Below, in pieces: positions 46,481 through 55,576 of a DNA stretch of 64,000 bases (its first letter is position 1; each line of letters opens with the position of its first letter). The DNA is from Pseudarthrobacter raffinosi (lineage in GTDB: Bacteria; Actinomycetota; Actinomycetes; Actinomycetales; Micrococcaceae). The position numbers were made by a program, and so were the translations under genes. Under the pieces are notes generated by a model. It made no database searches. It was not told the DNA's origin and saw only the letters and a program-made list of their open reading frames with translations. The stretch covers positions 123,523 through 187,522 of the forward strand of contig NZ_JAMXBH010000011.1 of the NCBI RefSeq assembly GCF_023913735.1, read 5' to 3'.

Positions 46481-46726
46481 CTAGGCCTGTGCGCCTGCGA
46501 TGAAGCTGACGGCGTCGCCCACGGTCTTGAGGTTCTTGACCTCTTCGTCCGGGATACGCACGCCGAACTTCTCTTCGGCGTTGACCACGATAGTCATCAT
46601 GGAGATGGAGTCGATGTCCAGGTCCTCGGTGAAGGACTTGTCCAGTTCCACAGCCTCGGGGGCAAGGCCGGTTTCTTCGTTGACGATTTCAGCCAAGCCG
46701 GCCAGGATCTCTTCGTTGCTAGCCAT
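46481..46726 (-). CDS. acpP: Acyl carrier protein
   Basis: An 81-residue acidic carrier protein. The phosphopantetheine serine is residue 40 in DLDIDSISMM (DSI in place of the common DSL). The third helix segment GVRIPDEEVKNLKTVGDAV is typical. It sits between fabH and fabF, all on the minus strand, and must be expressed at higher level than its neighbours. No internal promoter could be picked with confidence. Confidence 0.94.
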   Translation of the reverse strand: MASNEEILAGLAEIVNEETGLAPEAVELDKSFTEDLDIDSISMMTIVVNAEEKFGVRIPDEEVKNLKTVGDAVSFIAGAQA

Positions 46727-46807
46727 TGATGGCTCCTTTTCTTGTTATTGCCGGCAGGGGGTGCCGGAAACGGTGCAGTCCGCGGATGCGGGCTGTATGG
46801 GGCGTTC

Positions 46808-47869
46808 CTAAGGAAGGACGATTACCTGGGCACCGAAGACCAGCCCGGCGCCGAAGCCGATCTGGAGTGCGAGGCCGCCGCTGAGCTCAGGGTTTTCCTT
46901 GAGCAGGCGGTGGGTAGCAAGGGGGATGGAGGCCGCCGAGGTGTTTCCGGCATCAGCGATGTCCCGGGCCACGGTGACGGATTCAGGAAGATTCAGTTTC
47001 TTGACCATCTCGTCGATGATCCGCATGTTGGCCTGGTGCGGGATGAACGCAACGAGGTCTTCAGCCTTGACGCCCGCGGCCTCCAAAGCCTGCTGTGCCA
47101 TCTTGGCCATTTCCCAGACCGCCCAACGGAAGACGGTCTGCCCGTCCTGGCGGAGTGTGGGGTAGAGCTCCTGCGCTTCTTCGAGCAGGGCAAAGTCGCC
47201 GGGCTCGTCGGACTGGCGGGCGGCCATGCTGAGGTCGCGGACATCCAGGATGGAACGCGTCATGCCGATGGCGTCCCACTTGCTGCCGTCCGAACCCCAC
47301 ACTGAGGGTCCGATGCCGGGGGTGTCCGAGGGGCCGATGACAACAGCGCCCGCGCCGTCGCCCAGCAGGAAGGAAATGGTACGTTCCCGGTTGTCGATGA
47401 CGTCGGAGAGCTTCTCCGCGCCGACCACCAGCACGTAGGTGGCCGTGCCGGAGCGGACCAAGGCATCACCCTGGGCGATGCCGTAGCAGTACCCGGCGCA
47501 GGCGGCCGAGATATCGAAGGCCGGAGCCGGCGTCGCACCGATGCGGTCAGCCAAGGCGGCGGCAGCCGACGGCGTGGCGTACGGGTGGGTGACGGTGGAA
47601 ACGATGACGGCACCAAGCTGGGAGGCTTCGATGCCTGCCTGCTGCAGGGCCTCCCGGGCAGCGCCCTCGGCCATATCGATGACGCTGACGTCGGCAGCGG
47701 CCCGGTGCCGGGTCACGATGCCGGTCCGCTGGCGGATCCATTCGTCCGAGGAATCAATCCACTGGCAGACGTCGTCGTTGGTGACGATGACGTCAGGCCG
47801 GAATGCGCCGAGGCCGATGATGCGGCTGTATTCGTTTACGGAAACCTGTTTCAGCGTGGGAACGCTCAT
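46808..47869 (-). CDS. fabH: Beta-ketoacyl-ACP synthase III
   Basis: FabH starts fatty-acid chains from acyl-CoA and malonyl-ACP and sets the branched or straight character of the lipids. The 353-residue protein has the catalytic cysteine in ISAACAGYCYG, histidine in PHQANMRII and asparagine in DAGNTSAASIP. Its ATG overlaps the fabD stop by the ATGA pattern (47866-47869). The first 17 residues are an extension relative to E. coli FabH. Confidence 0.95.
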   Translation of the reverse strand: MSVPTLKQVSVNEYSRIIGLGAFRPDVIVTNDDVCQWIDSSDEWIRQRTGIVTRHRAAADVSVIDMAEGAAREALQQAGIEASQLGAVIVSTVTHPYATPSAAAALADRIGATPAPAFDISAACAGYCYGIAQGDALVRSGTATYVLVVGAEKLSDVIDNRERTISFLLGDGAGAVVIGPSDTPGIGPSVWGSDGSKWDAIGMTRSILDVRDLSMAARQSDEPGDFALLEEAQELYPTLRQDGQTVFRWAVWEMAKMAQQALEAAGVKAEDLVAFIPHQANMRIIDEMVKKLNLPESVTVARDIADAGNTSAASIPLATHRLLKENPELSGGLALQIGFGAGLVFGAQVIVLP

Positions 47870-48795
47870 GCGTTTCCCTCCAGTTCTGCGAAGAGTGCCA
47901 GTGCGGCCGTGAGGTCGTCCGGGGTTTTGACTGCAACGGTCTTGACGCCGGGCATGCCGCGCTTGGCGAGCCCGGCCAGGGTGCCGGCCGGGGCCAGCTC
48001 AATGACACCGGTGACGCCGCGCTGCACAAGGGTTTCCATGCAGAGGTCCCAGCGGACCGGCCGGGAGACCTGCGCGATGAGGCTCTCGACGGCGGCGCCG
48101 CCGTCGGTCACTTCCCGGCCGTCAAAGTTGGACAGCAGGGGCACCTGCGGCTTCTGCGGCTTGAGGCCAGGCTTGAGCGACTCGAGGGCGCTCACGGCGG
48201 GGGACATGTGTGAGGTGTGGAACGCCCCGGCCACTTTCAGCGGGATGACCCGCGCCTTCGCCGGCGGGTTGTCCGCCAGGGCCTTGAGTTGTTCGAAGGT
48301 TCCGGCTGCCACGGTCTGGCCCGCGCCGTTGACATTGGCAGGTGTCGCGCCGGTAGCCTCGATGGCGGCCAGGACCTCTGCGGGGTCCCCGCCCACAACG
48401 GCACTCATGCCGGTGGGGGTTACGGCAGCGGCGGCGGCCATGCTGTTGGCGCGTTCACGCACGAACGTCATGGCTTCCTGCTCGGTGAGCACGCCGGCGA
48501 GGGCCGAGGCGGTGATTTCACCGACGGAGTGGCCGGCAAGGATCACGGGAAGCGTGCCGAGTTCGACGTCGAACAGCGACTTTGCGGCCACCAGTCCGGC
48601 GGCAACAATCAGGGGCTGCGCAACGGCGGTGTCCTTGATGGTGTCCTCGTCAGAGGTGGTCCCGTGGGCAGTCAGGTCGATGCCTGCGATCTCACTGAGG
48701 GAGGCCAGATGGCCTGCTACCGAAGGCAGTTCCAGCCAAGGGGCCAGAAAACCCGGGGTCTGTGAGCCCTGTCCAGGGCAGACTATTGCAAGCAC
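47866..48795 (-). CDS. fabD: Malonyl-CoA:ACP transacylase
   Basis: FabD loads malonate on the acyl carrier protein. The 309-residue protein has FPGQGSQ-like VCPGQGSQTPGF, the nucleophile elbow GHSVGEITA, an active-site histidine in AFHTSHM and the C-terminal GPGxVL-type segment. It starts at GTG 48795 with GGAAAG nine bases upstream. It is the first structural gene of the FAS-II operon, 88 bp after the regulator, with a palindrome in between. Confidence 0.94.
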   Translation of the reverse strand: MLAIVCPGQGSQTPGFLAPWLELPSVAGHLASLSEIAGIDLTAHGTTSDEDTIKDTAVAQPLIVAAGLVAAKSLFDVELGTLPVILAGHSVGEITASALAGVLTEQEAMTFVRERANSMAAAAAVTPTGMSAVVGGDPAEVLAAIEATGATPANVNGAGQTVAAGTFEQLKALADNPPAKARVIPLKVAGAFHTSHMSPAVSALESLKPGLKPQKPQVPLLSNFDGREVTDGGAAVESLIAQVSRPVRWDLCMETLVQRGVTGVIELAPAGTLAGLAKRGMPGVKTVAVKTPDDLTAALALFAELEGNA

Positions 48796-48862
48796 GTATC
48801 CAGCTTTCCAAATTTCGGGGTCATCCAGCGGTGTTTCACTGCACCAAGCTCAAGGGGTCAGT

Positions 48863-48879
48863 TTGTAGGAAGTCTACAA
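48863..48879. promoter_or_regulatory. Putative FasR operator before fabD
   Basis: TTGTAG (48863-48868) and CTACAA (48874-48879) form an inverted repeat with a 5-bp spacer, in the 88-bp gap between the PucR-type regulator and fabD. A related CTACAAC string lies before the regulator itself. The position fits control of the FAS-II operon by that protein. Confidence 0.45.
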
Positions 48880-48883
48880 CGAC

Positions 48884-50128
48884 TCACGGCTGATTCCGCG
48901 CCGGATGACGCTCCGCCGGGGCTTTTGGCGGCGCCGACAGCCGCCCGACAACCAATGCCGCCTGCAGCACAAACGCCTCCCGGGGGAGCAGCGGATCCCA
49001 GCCCGTGACGTCGCAGACGCGCTTGAGCCGGTACCTGACGGTGTTGGCGTGGACAAACAATTCGCGGGCGGTCGCCTCAAGGGAATGGCCCAGCTCCAGG
49101 TAGGTGCCCAAGGTCTCCACCAGCCCGTTGGAGGCGGCGACAAGCGGACGGTAGATGTTCTTGACCAGGGAACGGCGCGCCGCTTCGTCACCGGAGATGA
49201 CGCGTTCCGGCAACAGGTCATCGGCGGCCACGGGCCGGGGGGCGGCGGGCCACGCCCTTGCCGCGGTCAGGCCGGCAAAGGCAGACTGCGCTGAGCCGCT
49301 GGCCTCCAGCAGGGAGCCGGCCTCCGGACCGTAGACCACCGGGCCGGGGGCGAACATTTCGCTGAGTTTCAGGTATGCGGTCTCGCGGTCCTGGACGCCG
49401 CCAAGGATCAGGATCAGCCGGTCGCCCTGGATGCCCACCAACGCATCCTCGGCGTAGCGGCCTGCCAGGCGGCGCAGTTCGCTGACGTAGCTGGCACTGG
49501 GTTCAGAAGGCGAATTGCCCACCATCACAGTGAACCTCTCCTGTGCCTTCCAACCCAGCGCGGCGATCCGGGACCGCAGCGCGTCCGTGTTTTCGCCACG
49601 GAGGATGGCGTCCACGATCAGCGCTTCCAGCCGCGTATCCCAGGAACCGCGGGACTCGGCCGCCCGTGCATACACGTCTGCCGCCGCGAAGGCCACTTCC
49701 CGTGAGTACCGCAGCACCGCCTCGCGGAGGGAGGGCTGGTCAGCTTCCGGGGCGATGACCGGCACCTGGTCTTCCACCACTTCCACCACGATGCGGATGA
49801 GCTGGAGCGCCTTCTGGAGGCTGATGGAGCGCGTCAGCTCGGTGGGGGCCGTCCCAAAAACGTCGGTGAGGATCCACGACGGTGAGCTGGGCCGCTCATA
49901 CCAGGTGACAAACGCTGCGATGCCGTTTTGCGCCACCATGCCCAGGGCCGAGCGCTCGTCGGAGCTAAGGCGCGAATACCACGGCAGCGACTTTTCCAGC
50001 TGGCGAAGGGTGGTGGTGGAGAGCTGGCCCACGCTTGCCCGGAGCTTTTTCAGGGTTTCGGATTTCTCCGGTGTCATGCTACGCGAGGACGGCTTGCGCT
50101 TCACGGGCGGGGTGGTTGGCTCTGGCAT
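48884..50128 (-). CDS. fasR: PucR-type transcriptional regulator of fatty-acid synthesis (FasR-like)
   Basis: A 414-residue regulator with a C-terminal PucR/CdaR-type helix-turn-helix (GHSLEATARELFVHANTVRYRLKR split by family loops, residues 345-385) and a long N-terminal sensory region. The helix-turn-helix type and place immediately upstream of fabD match Streptomyces FasR, an activator of fatty-acid synthesis that is distinct from the TetR-type FasR of Corynebacterium. ATG 50128 gives MPEPTTPPVKRK; a shorter start at MTPEKSETLKK is possible. A palindrome 50 bp before its start suggests autoregulation. Confidence 0.82.
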   Translation of the reverse strand: MPEPTTPPVKRKPSSRSMTPEKSETLKKLRASVGQLSTTTLRQLEKSLPWYSRLSSDERSALGMVAQNGIAAFVTWYERPSSPSWILTDVFGTAPTELTRSISLQKALQLIRIVVEVVEDQVPVIAPEADQPSLREAVLRYSREVAFAAADVYARAAESRGSWDTRLEALIVDAILRGENTDALRSRIAALGWKAQERFTVMVGNSPSEPSASYVSELRRLAGRYAEDALVGIQGDRLILILGGVQDRETAYLKLSEMFAPGPVVYGPEAGSLLEASGSAQSAFAGLTAARAWPAAPRPVAADDLLPERVISGDEAARRSLVKNIYRPLVAASNGLVETLGTYLELGHSLEATARELFVHANTVRYRLKRVCDVTGWDPLLPREAFVLQAALVVGRLSAPPKAPAERHPARNQP

Positions 50129-50177
50129 CCTACGAGCATACGGTGCCTGCCCGGCAAGCTCCATTTGTGCAAAGGCT

Positions 50178-50187
50178 ACAACGTTGT
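50178..50187. promoter_or_regulatory. Palindrome upstream of the FAS-II regulator
   Basis: ACAACGTTGT is a perfect 10-bp palindrome, preceded by CT so that it contains the same CTACAAC half-site seen before fabD. It lies 50 bp upstream of the regulator start and could serve autoregulation. Confidence 0.4.
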
Positions 50188-50231
50188 TGGACCTGCGTCA
50201 CAGGCTGCCTCCTGTCCAGAAAGGCAGGGGG

Positions 50232-50278
50232 ACGACGACGGCGACCCTCGCCTTTTCGGTGAGGGTCGCCGTCGTCGT
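50232..50278. terminator. Terminator after aceE
   Basis: An 18-bp perfect stem (50232-50249 with 50261-50278) with an 11-base loop lies 35 bp after the aceE stop on its strand and upstream of the FAS-II regulator. It isolates the two minus-strand transcripts from each other. The U-run is poor. Confidence 0.75.
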
Positions 50279-50313
50279 TCATTTACGCTGACAAGCAGGT
50301 CAGCGGGAGATGA

Positions 50314-53055
50314 TCAGGACTCGCCGCCCGCGTTGCCGGTGGAACCGGCGTTGACGTTGTGCAGCTTGTACTTCTCGATTGCCTGGGCCGGGGCCTGGGC
50401 ATCGACTTCGCCGCGGCGCGCCAGTAGTTGCAGGGAACGGACCACGATGGAGTGGATGTCGTTCTTGAAGAAGCGGCGGGCCGCTGCGCGGGTGTCGGAG
50501 AAGCCGAAGCCATCCGCACCCAGCGTGGCGAACTCGTTCGGCACAAACTGGCGGATTTGGTCCGGGACGGCCTTCATGTAGTCCGAGACCGCAACCACGG
50601 GTCCTGTGGCACCGGCAAGCTGCTGGGTCACAAACGGAACACGGGCGGGCTTGCCCGGGTTCAGGAACGCCTCTTCCTCGGCGGCCATGCCGTCGCGGCG
50701 CAGTTCGTTCCAGGACGTGACGGACCAGACGTCGGCGGAGACGCCCCAGTCCTCGGCGAGCAGCCGCTGGGCTTCGATGGCCCAGGGAACCGAGACGCCG
50801 GAAGCCAGGATCTGGGTCCGGGGACCGTCGATCTTCGCCGGAGCCAGGAGGTAGATGCCCTTGAGAACACCTTCCACGTCGAGCTCTTCGGGTTCTGCGG
50901 GCTGCGTGATGGGCTCGTTGTAGACCGTGATGTAGTACATCAGGTTCCGGTCAGCCGAATCGGGCCCGTACATACGCTCGATGCCGTCCCGGATGATGTG
51001 GCCCATCTCGTACCCGTACGCGGGGTCGTAGGTGACCACTGCCGGGTTCGTGGAGGCCAGCAGCGGGGAGTGGCCGTCGGCGTGCTGGAGGCCTTCGCCG
51101 GTCAGCGTGGTGCGGCCGGCGGTGGCGCCGATGATGAACCCGCGGGCCATCTGGTCCCCGGCGGCCCAGAAGGCGTCGCCGGTGCGCTGGAATCCGAACA
51201 TGGAGTAGAACACGTACACCGGGATCAGCGGTACGCCGTGGGTGGCGTACGCGGTTCCGGCGGCGGTGAACGCTGCCACGGCGCCTGCTTCGTTGATGCC
51301 GGGGTGGATCAGCTGGCCTTGGGCCGATTCCTTGTAGGCCAGGACCAGGTCCCGGTCCACGGAGAGGTAGTTCTGGCCTTTGGGGTTGTAGATCTTGGCC
51401 GTGGGGAAGAACGCGTCCATGCCGAACGTGCGGGCCTCATCGGGGATGATCGGCGCGATGTGCTTGCCGAAGTTCTTGTCCCGCATAAGGTCCTTGAGGA
51501 GCCGGACAAACGCCATGGTGGTGGCGGCCTGCTGCTTCCCGGAACCGCGCTTGGCGACTTCGTACGTTTTTGCCTCCGGGAGGGCGATCTCCTGGTGCTT
51601 GGAGCGGCGCTCCGGAACAGAACCGCCCAGCTGGGCACGGCGTTCCATCATGTACTGGATCTCCGGCGCATCGGTGCCCGGGTGGAAGTACGGAGGCTGG
51701 TACGGGTCCTTCTCCAGCTGCTCGTCGGTGACCGGAATCCGCAGGTGGTCGCGGAACTTCTTCAGGTCATCGAGGGTGAGCTTTTTCATCTGGTGGGTCG
51801 CGTTGCGGCCCTCGAAGTGGGGTCCGAGTCCGTAGCCCTTGACCGTTTTGGCCAGGATCACGGTGGGCTTGCCCTTGAATTCGGTGGCAGCCTTATACGC
51901 GGCGTAGACCTTGCGGTAGTCGTGGCCGCCGCGCTTGAGGTTCCAGATCTCGTCATCGGAAAGGTCCGCGACCATGTCTTTGGTCTGCGGGGTCTTGCCG
52001 AAGAAGTGCTCGCGGACGAACCCGCCGGATTCTGCCTTGTAGGTCTGGTAGTCACCGTCCGGGGTCTCGTTCATGATCTTCACGAGCGAGCCGTCGGCGT
52101 CCTTGGTGAGCAGGTCATCCCACTCCCGGCCCCAGACGACCTTGATGACGTTCCAGCCCGCGCCACGGAAGAACGCTTCGAGTTCCTGCATGATCTTGCC
52201 GTTGCCGCGGACGGGACCGTCCAGGCGCTGGAGGTTGCAGTTGATCACAAAGTTCAGGTTGTCCAGGTTCTCGTTCGCGGCGAGCTGGAGCAGGCCGCGG
52301 GACTCGGGCTCGTCCATTTCGCCGTCGCCCAGGAACGCCCAGACCTGCTGGTCCGAGGTGTCCTTGAGGCCGCGGTTGTGCAGGTACCGGTTGGACTGGG
52401 CCTGGTAGATCGCGTTCATCGGACCGATGCCCATGGACACCGTGGGGAATTCCCAGAACTCCGGCATCAGGCGCGGGTGCGGGTAGGAGGAGAGCGCGTG
52501 GCCTTCCTTGGACTTTTCCTGCCGGAATCCGTCCAGATCCTCCTCGGCGAGCCGGCCTTCCATAAACGCGCGGGCGTACATGCCGGGGGAGGCGTGGCCC
52601 TGGAAGAAGACCTGGTCACCGCCGCCGGGGTGGTCCTTGCCGCGGAAGAAGTGGTTGAAACCGACCTCGTACAGTGTGGCGGCCCCGGCGTACGTGGAGA
52701 TGTGCCCGCCCACCCCGATGTTCGGCCGCTGTGCCCGGTGCACCATGATGGCGGCGTTCCAGCGCATGTACGCCCGGTACCGGCGCTCGAACTCTTCGTT
52801 GCCGGGGAACGGAGCTTCCTGGTCCACCGGGATGGTGTTCACGTAGTCCGTGGTGGTCACCATCGGCACACCGACACTCTGCGCGCCGGCGCGCTGCAGC
52901 AGGCTCCGCATGATGTATTGGGCACGTTCCGTGCCCTGTTCCCTGATCAGTGCATCCAGGGACTCAGCCCATTCGGCGGTCTCTTCCGGATCACGATCAG
53001 GCAGCTGGTTTGTCAACCCGCTGAGGATATGGGAGGTATCTTCTCCTGCAGCCAC
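50314..53055 (-). CDS. aceE: Pyruvate dehydrogenase E1 component, homodimeric type
   Basis: A 913-residue TPP-dependent E1 that decarboxylates pyruvate and feeds acetyl groups to E2. The single-chain form (no separate alpha and beta) is normal in Actinobacteria. The TPP motif [12 protein letters not shown]...NFVINCN and the E1 segments [18 protein letters not shown] and [17 protein letters not shown] are present. GTG 53053-53055 was chosen because AGAGAGG lies six bases before it; the open frame extends 141 codons further without family sequence. Placement beside the FAS-II operon links acetyl-CoA supply to lipid synthesis. Confidence 0.95.
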   Translation of the reverse strand: MAAGEDTSHILSGLTNQLPDRDPEETAEWAESLDALIREQGTERAQYIMRSLLQRAGAQSVGVPMVTTTDYVNTIPVDQEAPFPGNEEFERRYRAYMRWNAAIMVHRAQRPNIGVGGHISTYAGAATLYEVGFNHFFRGKDHPGGGDQVFFQGHASPGMYARAFMEGRLAEEDLDGFRQEKSKEGHALSSYPHPRLMPEFWEFPTVSMGIGPMNAIYQAQSNRYLHNRGLKDTSDQQVWAFLGDGEMDEPESRGLLQLAANENLDNLNFVINCNLQRLDGPVRGNGKIMQELEAFFRGAGWNVIKVVWGREWDDLLTKDADGSLVKIMNETPDGDYQTYKAESGGFVREHFFGKTPQTKDMVADLSDDEIWNLKRGGHDYRKVYAAYKAATEFKGKPTVILAKTVKGYGLGPHFEGRNATHQMKKLTLDDLKKFRDHLRIPVTDEQLEKDPYQPPYFHPGTDAPEIQYMMERRAQLGGSVPERRSKHQEIALPEAKTYEVAKRGSGKQQAATTMAFVRLLKDLMRDKNFGKHIAPIIPDEARTFGMDAFFPTAKIYNPKGQNYLSVDRDLVLAYKESAQGQLIHPGINEAGAVAAFTAAGTAYATHGVPLIPVYVFYSMFGFQRTGDAFWAAGDQMARGFIIGATAGRTTLTGEGLQHADGHSPLLASTNPAVVTYDPAYGYEMGHIIRDGIERMYGPDSADRNLMYYITVYNEPITQPAEPEELDVEGVLKGIYLLAPAKIDGPRTQILASGVSVPWAIEAQRLLAEDWGVSADVWSVTSWNELRRDGMAAEEEAFLNPGKPARVPFVTQQLAGATGPVVAVSDYMKAVPDQIRQFVPNEFATLGADGFGFSDTRAAARRFFKNDIHSIVVRSLQLLARRGEVDAQAPAQAIEKYKLHNVNAGSTGNAGGES

Positions 53056-53478
53056 GTCCAACCTCTCTTTGCGCGCATGCATCGGCGCCCACATGCCGGG
53101 CAGGGTGACTGTCCGGCATGAATGCGACGTGTGCGACGTATCGGTTACAACAGCCCGGTCATGTGCGCCGGGCAGGGTCCTATCACGCCTATGTCTGCCA
53201 TTGTTCCAGGCGGTCGCCCCGCAGGCATAGTTGTCACCAGTCACTCTAGCTGTGACTCCAGCACGATGCGTAGCCGCGTCCATGGCGTCCCTGTTGTATT
53301 TCGCCGTCATACTGGTTGTGTGACGAAAGCCGCTGCAACGCAGGCTGACGGCGCCGGATGTGACGCAGAATATGGCGGATCGCGGTGGCGGCAGCTTGAA
53401 GCGCAGGCACAAAGGGTGTTGGCTGGGAGTAATGGAAATCACTATGCGAATTGCATGTATTAGGCATTGGAGGAACAC
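53056..53478. other. 423-bp intergenic region between aceE and DUF3052
   Basis: This divergent control region holds no convincing gene. Besides the ribosome-binding sites of both genes it contains two copies of GCCGGGCAGGG (around 53096 and 53167) and the DUF3052 promoter box. A second possible promoter, TTGGCT (53421-53426) with TATGCG 18 bp further, lies closer to DUF3052. The aceE promoter was not located with confidence. Confidence 0.5.
53371..53413 (+). promoter_or_regulatory. DUF3052 promoter with box shared with DUF3145
   Basis: TATGGCGGATCGC (53371-53383), two bases, TGGCG (53386-53390), 15 bp, then GGCACAAA (53406-53413). The DUF3145 promoter has the same parts in the same order with a 16-bp gap. 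It lies 66 bp before the GTG start of DUF3052. Confidence 0.5.
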
Positions 53479-53898
53479 GTGAGCGAGGCCGACGCCGCCA
53501 CTTCGGTAAATGTGGCGGAAAAATTGGGTTTCAAAAACGGGGATCTGATTCAGGAGTTCGGTTACGACGACGACGTCGATTTCGACTTACGTGATGATAT
53601 TGAGGACCTGACAGGGTCCGAGCTCCTGGACGAGGACGACCACGACGTTGTTGACGCCGTCATTTTTTGGTGGCGGGACGGCGACGGGGATCTGGTCGAC
53701 AGCCTCATGGATTCCCTGACCACCCTGAGTGAAACCGGGGTTGTTTGGGTGTTGACGCCAAAGTCAGGGCGCACCGGGTACGTGTCGCCGGCGGAAATTC
53801 AGGAAGCGGCGCCCACTGCGGGCCTGCACCTCACCACCTCGGCAGGTGTGTCAAAGGACTGGAGTGCCACCCGCCTGGTCAGCAGGAAGAACAAGTGA
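53479..53898 (+). CDS. DUF3052 family protein
   Basis: A 139-residue acidic protein: [20 protein letters not shown], an Asp-rich stretch ([14 protein letters not shown]), then [16 protein letters not shown] and [15 protein letters not shown]. This is the standard DUF3052 pattern of actinobacteria; the function is unknown. GTG 53479 has GGAGGA five bases upstream. Its stop overlaps the peroxiredoxin start by four bases (GTGA), so the two are translationally coupled, which may point to redox stress. Confidence 0.87.
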   Translation: MSEADAATSVNVAEKLGFKNGDLIQEFGYDDDVDFDLRDDIEDLTGSELLDEDDHDVVDAVIFWWRDGDGDLVDSLMDSLTTLSETGVVWVLTPKSGRTGYVSPAEIQEAAPTAGLHLTTSAGVSKDWSATRLVSRKNK

Positions 53899-54389
53899 CG
53901 GCAGCTCTTGCCGTAGCCGGGCAGACTGTTCCGGCGGTGGGGGAGCTTGCCCCGGACTTTGAGCTGGTAAACCAGTTCGGAGAACCTGTCCGGTTATCCA
54001 GTTTCCGCGGGCAGAACGTTGTGCTCGTGTTTTATCCGTTTGCTTTTTCGGGTGTCTGTACAGGCGAGCTCTGCGAAATCCGGGACAACCTGGCCGCGTT
54101 CGAGGATGCCAGGGCCACCGTCCTGGCCGTGTCCGTGGACAGCAAGTTCAGCCTGCGGGCTTATGCCGAGAAGGAAAGCTACGGCTTTGACCTTCTGGCT
54201 GACTTCTGGCCGCACGGCGCTGTCGCTTCCGCCTATGGAGTCTTCGACCCGGAGAGTGGCATGGCTGGGCGCGGGACGTTCATCATCGATGCAGCAGGAA
54301 CAATCCGCTACGTCGTGGTGAATCCGCGCGGGCAGGCCCGCGAGCTCGCCGAGTACCAGGATGCTCTGGCAGGTCTGGAACAGGCCTGA
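53895..54389 (+). CDS. Peroxiredoxin (AhpE-like)
   Basis: A 164-residue thiol peroxidase: APDFELVNQFGEPVRLSSFRG, the catalytic loop YPFAFSGVCTGELCEIRD with the peroxidatic cysteine in VCT, and RGTFIIDAAGTIRYVVV. It resembles the AhpE group of one-cysteine peroxiredoxins known from Mycobacterium. A second cysteine five residues on (ELC) is present and might act in resolution. The GTG start overlaps the DUF3052 stop. The sirtuin gene follows after 6 bp. Confidence 0.88.
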   Translation: MTAALAVAGQTVPAVGELAPDFELVNQFGEPVRLSSFRGQNVVLVFYPFAFSGVCTGELCEIRDNLAAFEDARATVLAVSVDSKFSLRAYAEKESYGFDLLADFWPHGAVASAYGVFDPESGMAGRGTFIIDAAGTIRYVVVNPRGQARELAEYQDALAGLEQA

Positions 54390-54395
54390 GGCCGC

Positions 54396-55316
54396 ATGGA
54401 CCAGCAGCGGCACGGCATCGGCCTGACAGGCTTCGCCAGCCTACCGGCCGCTGACCCTGCCGCGCTGTCCAGTGCGGACCTTCAGGGGCTTGAACGCGTC
54501 CGGGAGCTATTGTCCGGCAAGCGGCTGGCGTTACTTACCGGCGCAGGGCTGAGCACCGATTCGGGCATACCGGATTACCGCGGGCCGGACGCCGTGCCAC
54601 GTTCGCCCATAACTTACCAGGAGTTTGTGCGCGACGGCGCCAACCGCCAGCGCTATTGGGCGCGGAACCATATCGGCTGGTCCCACTTGCGGCACGCAGA
54701 TCCAAACCCTGGGCACAATGCGGCCGCAGAACTTGAGCGGCGGGGCCTGCTCACTGGGTTGATCACCCAGAACGTCGACCGGCTGCATGAAGACGCCGGC
54801 AGCCGGAATGTCATTGACCTCCACGGCCGTTATGACCGGGTGGTCTGCCTCGATTGCAAGCGCACGTACACCCGCCGCCTGCTGTCGGAGGTGCTCGAAG
54901 AACTCAATCCCGGCTTCCTGGCGCGCGCCACAACTTCCGGCCTGGTGGAAATGGCGCCCGACGCCGACGCCACTGTTGAGGACATTGCTCTGATCAGCAG
55001 TTTTGTGGTCGCTGCCTGCCCCGCCTGCGGCGGAATGCTCAAGCCTGACTTTGTCTACTTCGGCGAGAACGTGCCCAAAGAACGCGCAGAAGCCGCCTAC
55101 GCGATGGTGGACAGTGCAGAGGCATTGCTTGCTGCCGGTTCATCGCTGACCGTGATGAGCGGACTGCGGTTCGTCCGTCACGCGGCGAAGGACGGCAAGC
55201 CTGTGGTGATCATCAACAGGGGCGGTACCCGGGGCGACCAGTACGCCACCATCAAGCTCGACGCAGGCGTCAGCGAGGCACTGACCTGGCTCGCCGCCGA
55301 ACTCCCCGATCTTTGA
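54396..55316 (+). CDS. NAD-dependent protein deacetylase (Sir2 family)
   Basis: A 306-residue sirtuin that removes acyl groups from lysines using NAD+. The motifs GAGLSTDSGIPDYRG, TQNVDRLH, the catalytic histidine in DLHGRYDRV, and the zinc cysteines (VCLDCKR and CPACGG) are complete. An N-terminal extension of about 40 residues precedes the Rossmann core. It is closely spaced after the peroxiredoxin, suggesting one stress-linked transcript. Substrates are unknown. Confidence 0.92.
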   Translation: MDQQRHGIGLTGFASLPAADPAALSSADLQGLERVRELLSGKRLALLTGAGLSTDSGIPDYRGPDAVPRSPITYQEFVRDGANRQRYWARNHIGWSHLRHADPNPGHNAAAELERRGLLTGLITQNVDRLHEDAGSRNVIDLHGRYDRVVCLDCKRTYTRRLLSEVLEELNPGFLARATTSGLVEMAPDADATVEDIALISSFVVAACPACGGMLKPDFVYFGENVPKERAEAAYAMVDSAEALLAAGSSLTVMSGLRFVRHAAKDGKPVVIINRGGTRGDQYATIKLDAGVSEALTWLAAELPDL

Positions 55317-55416
55317 CCGTTGGGGGCCGACCGTGTCGATTGGCTTTTCGTCCCGCCCGTCAGGTAGAGTTTATGTTCGTTGGCTGACGCGCTGAGGTGC
55401 GAAAAACCGGCAGTTT

Positions 55417-55492
55417 GGGTCTTTAGCTCAGCTGGTAGAGCGCCACGTTTACACCGTGGATGTCATCGGTTCGATCCCGGTAGGACCCACCA
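55417..55492 (+). tRNA. tRNA-Val (anticodon TAC)
   Basis: A complete 76-nt cloverleaf. The acceptor stem GGGTCTT pairs with AGGACCC (one G-U). The D-arm is AGCTCAGCTGGTAGAGC, the anticodon stem is CCACG/CGTGG around TTTACAC (anticodon TAC, reading GTA and GTG valine codons), and the T-arm contains GGTTCGATCC. CCA is encoded. A hairpin terminator follows directly. Confidence 0.97.
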
Positions 55493-55494
55493 CC

Positions 55495-55542
55495 AAACCC
55501 CGTTGTTCCTGGCCCGAGTGGCCGGGAACGGCGGGGTTTTTG
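55495..55542 (+). terminator. Terminator of tRNA-Val
   Basis: AAACCCCG pairs with CGGGGTTTTT, and an inner stem (TTCCTGGCC/GGCCGGGAA) stacks beneath it, ending in T5. This is a classical intrinsic terminator three bases after the tRNA. Confidence 0.9.
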
Positions 55543-55576
55543 TTGCCCTGTGCGGTTCAGGGCGTAGGGTCGGCCC

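Noticed and set aside
53056..53478. N-terminal extension of aceE by 141 codons
   Set aside because: The extension lacks pyruvate dehydrogenase sequence. AGAGAGG stands before GTG 53055, and the region contains the DUF3052 promoter on the other strand.
55417..55492. tRNA-Val as an integration site for a genomic island
   Set aside because: No duplicated tRNA 3' end and no integrase follow. The adjacent element is an IS with its own target duplication inside grpB.
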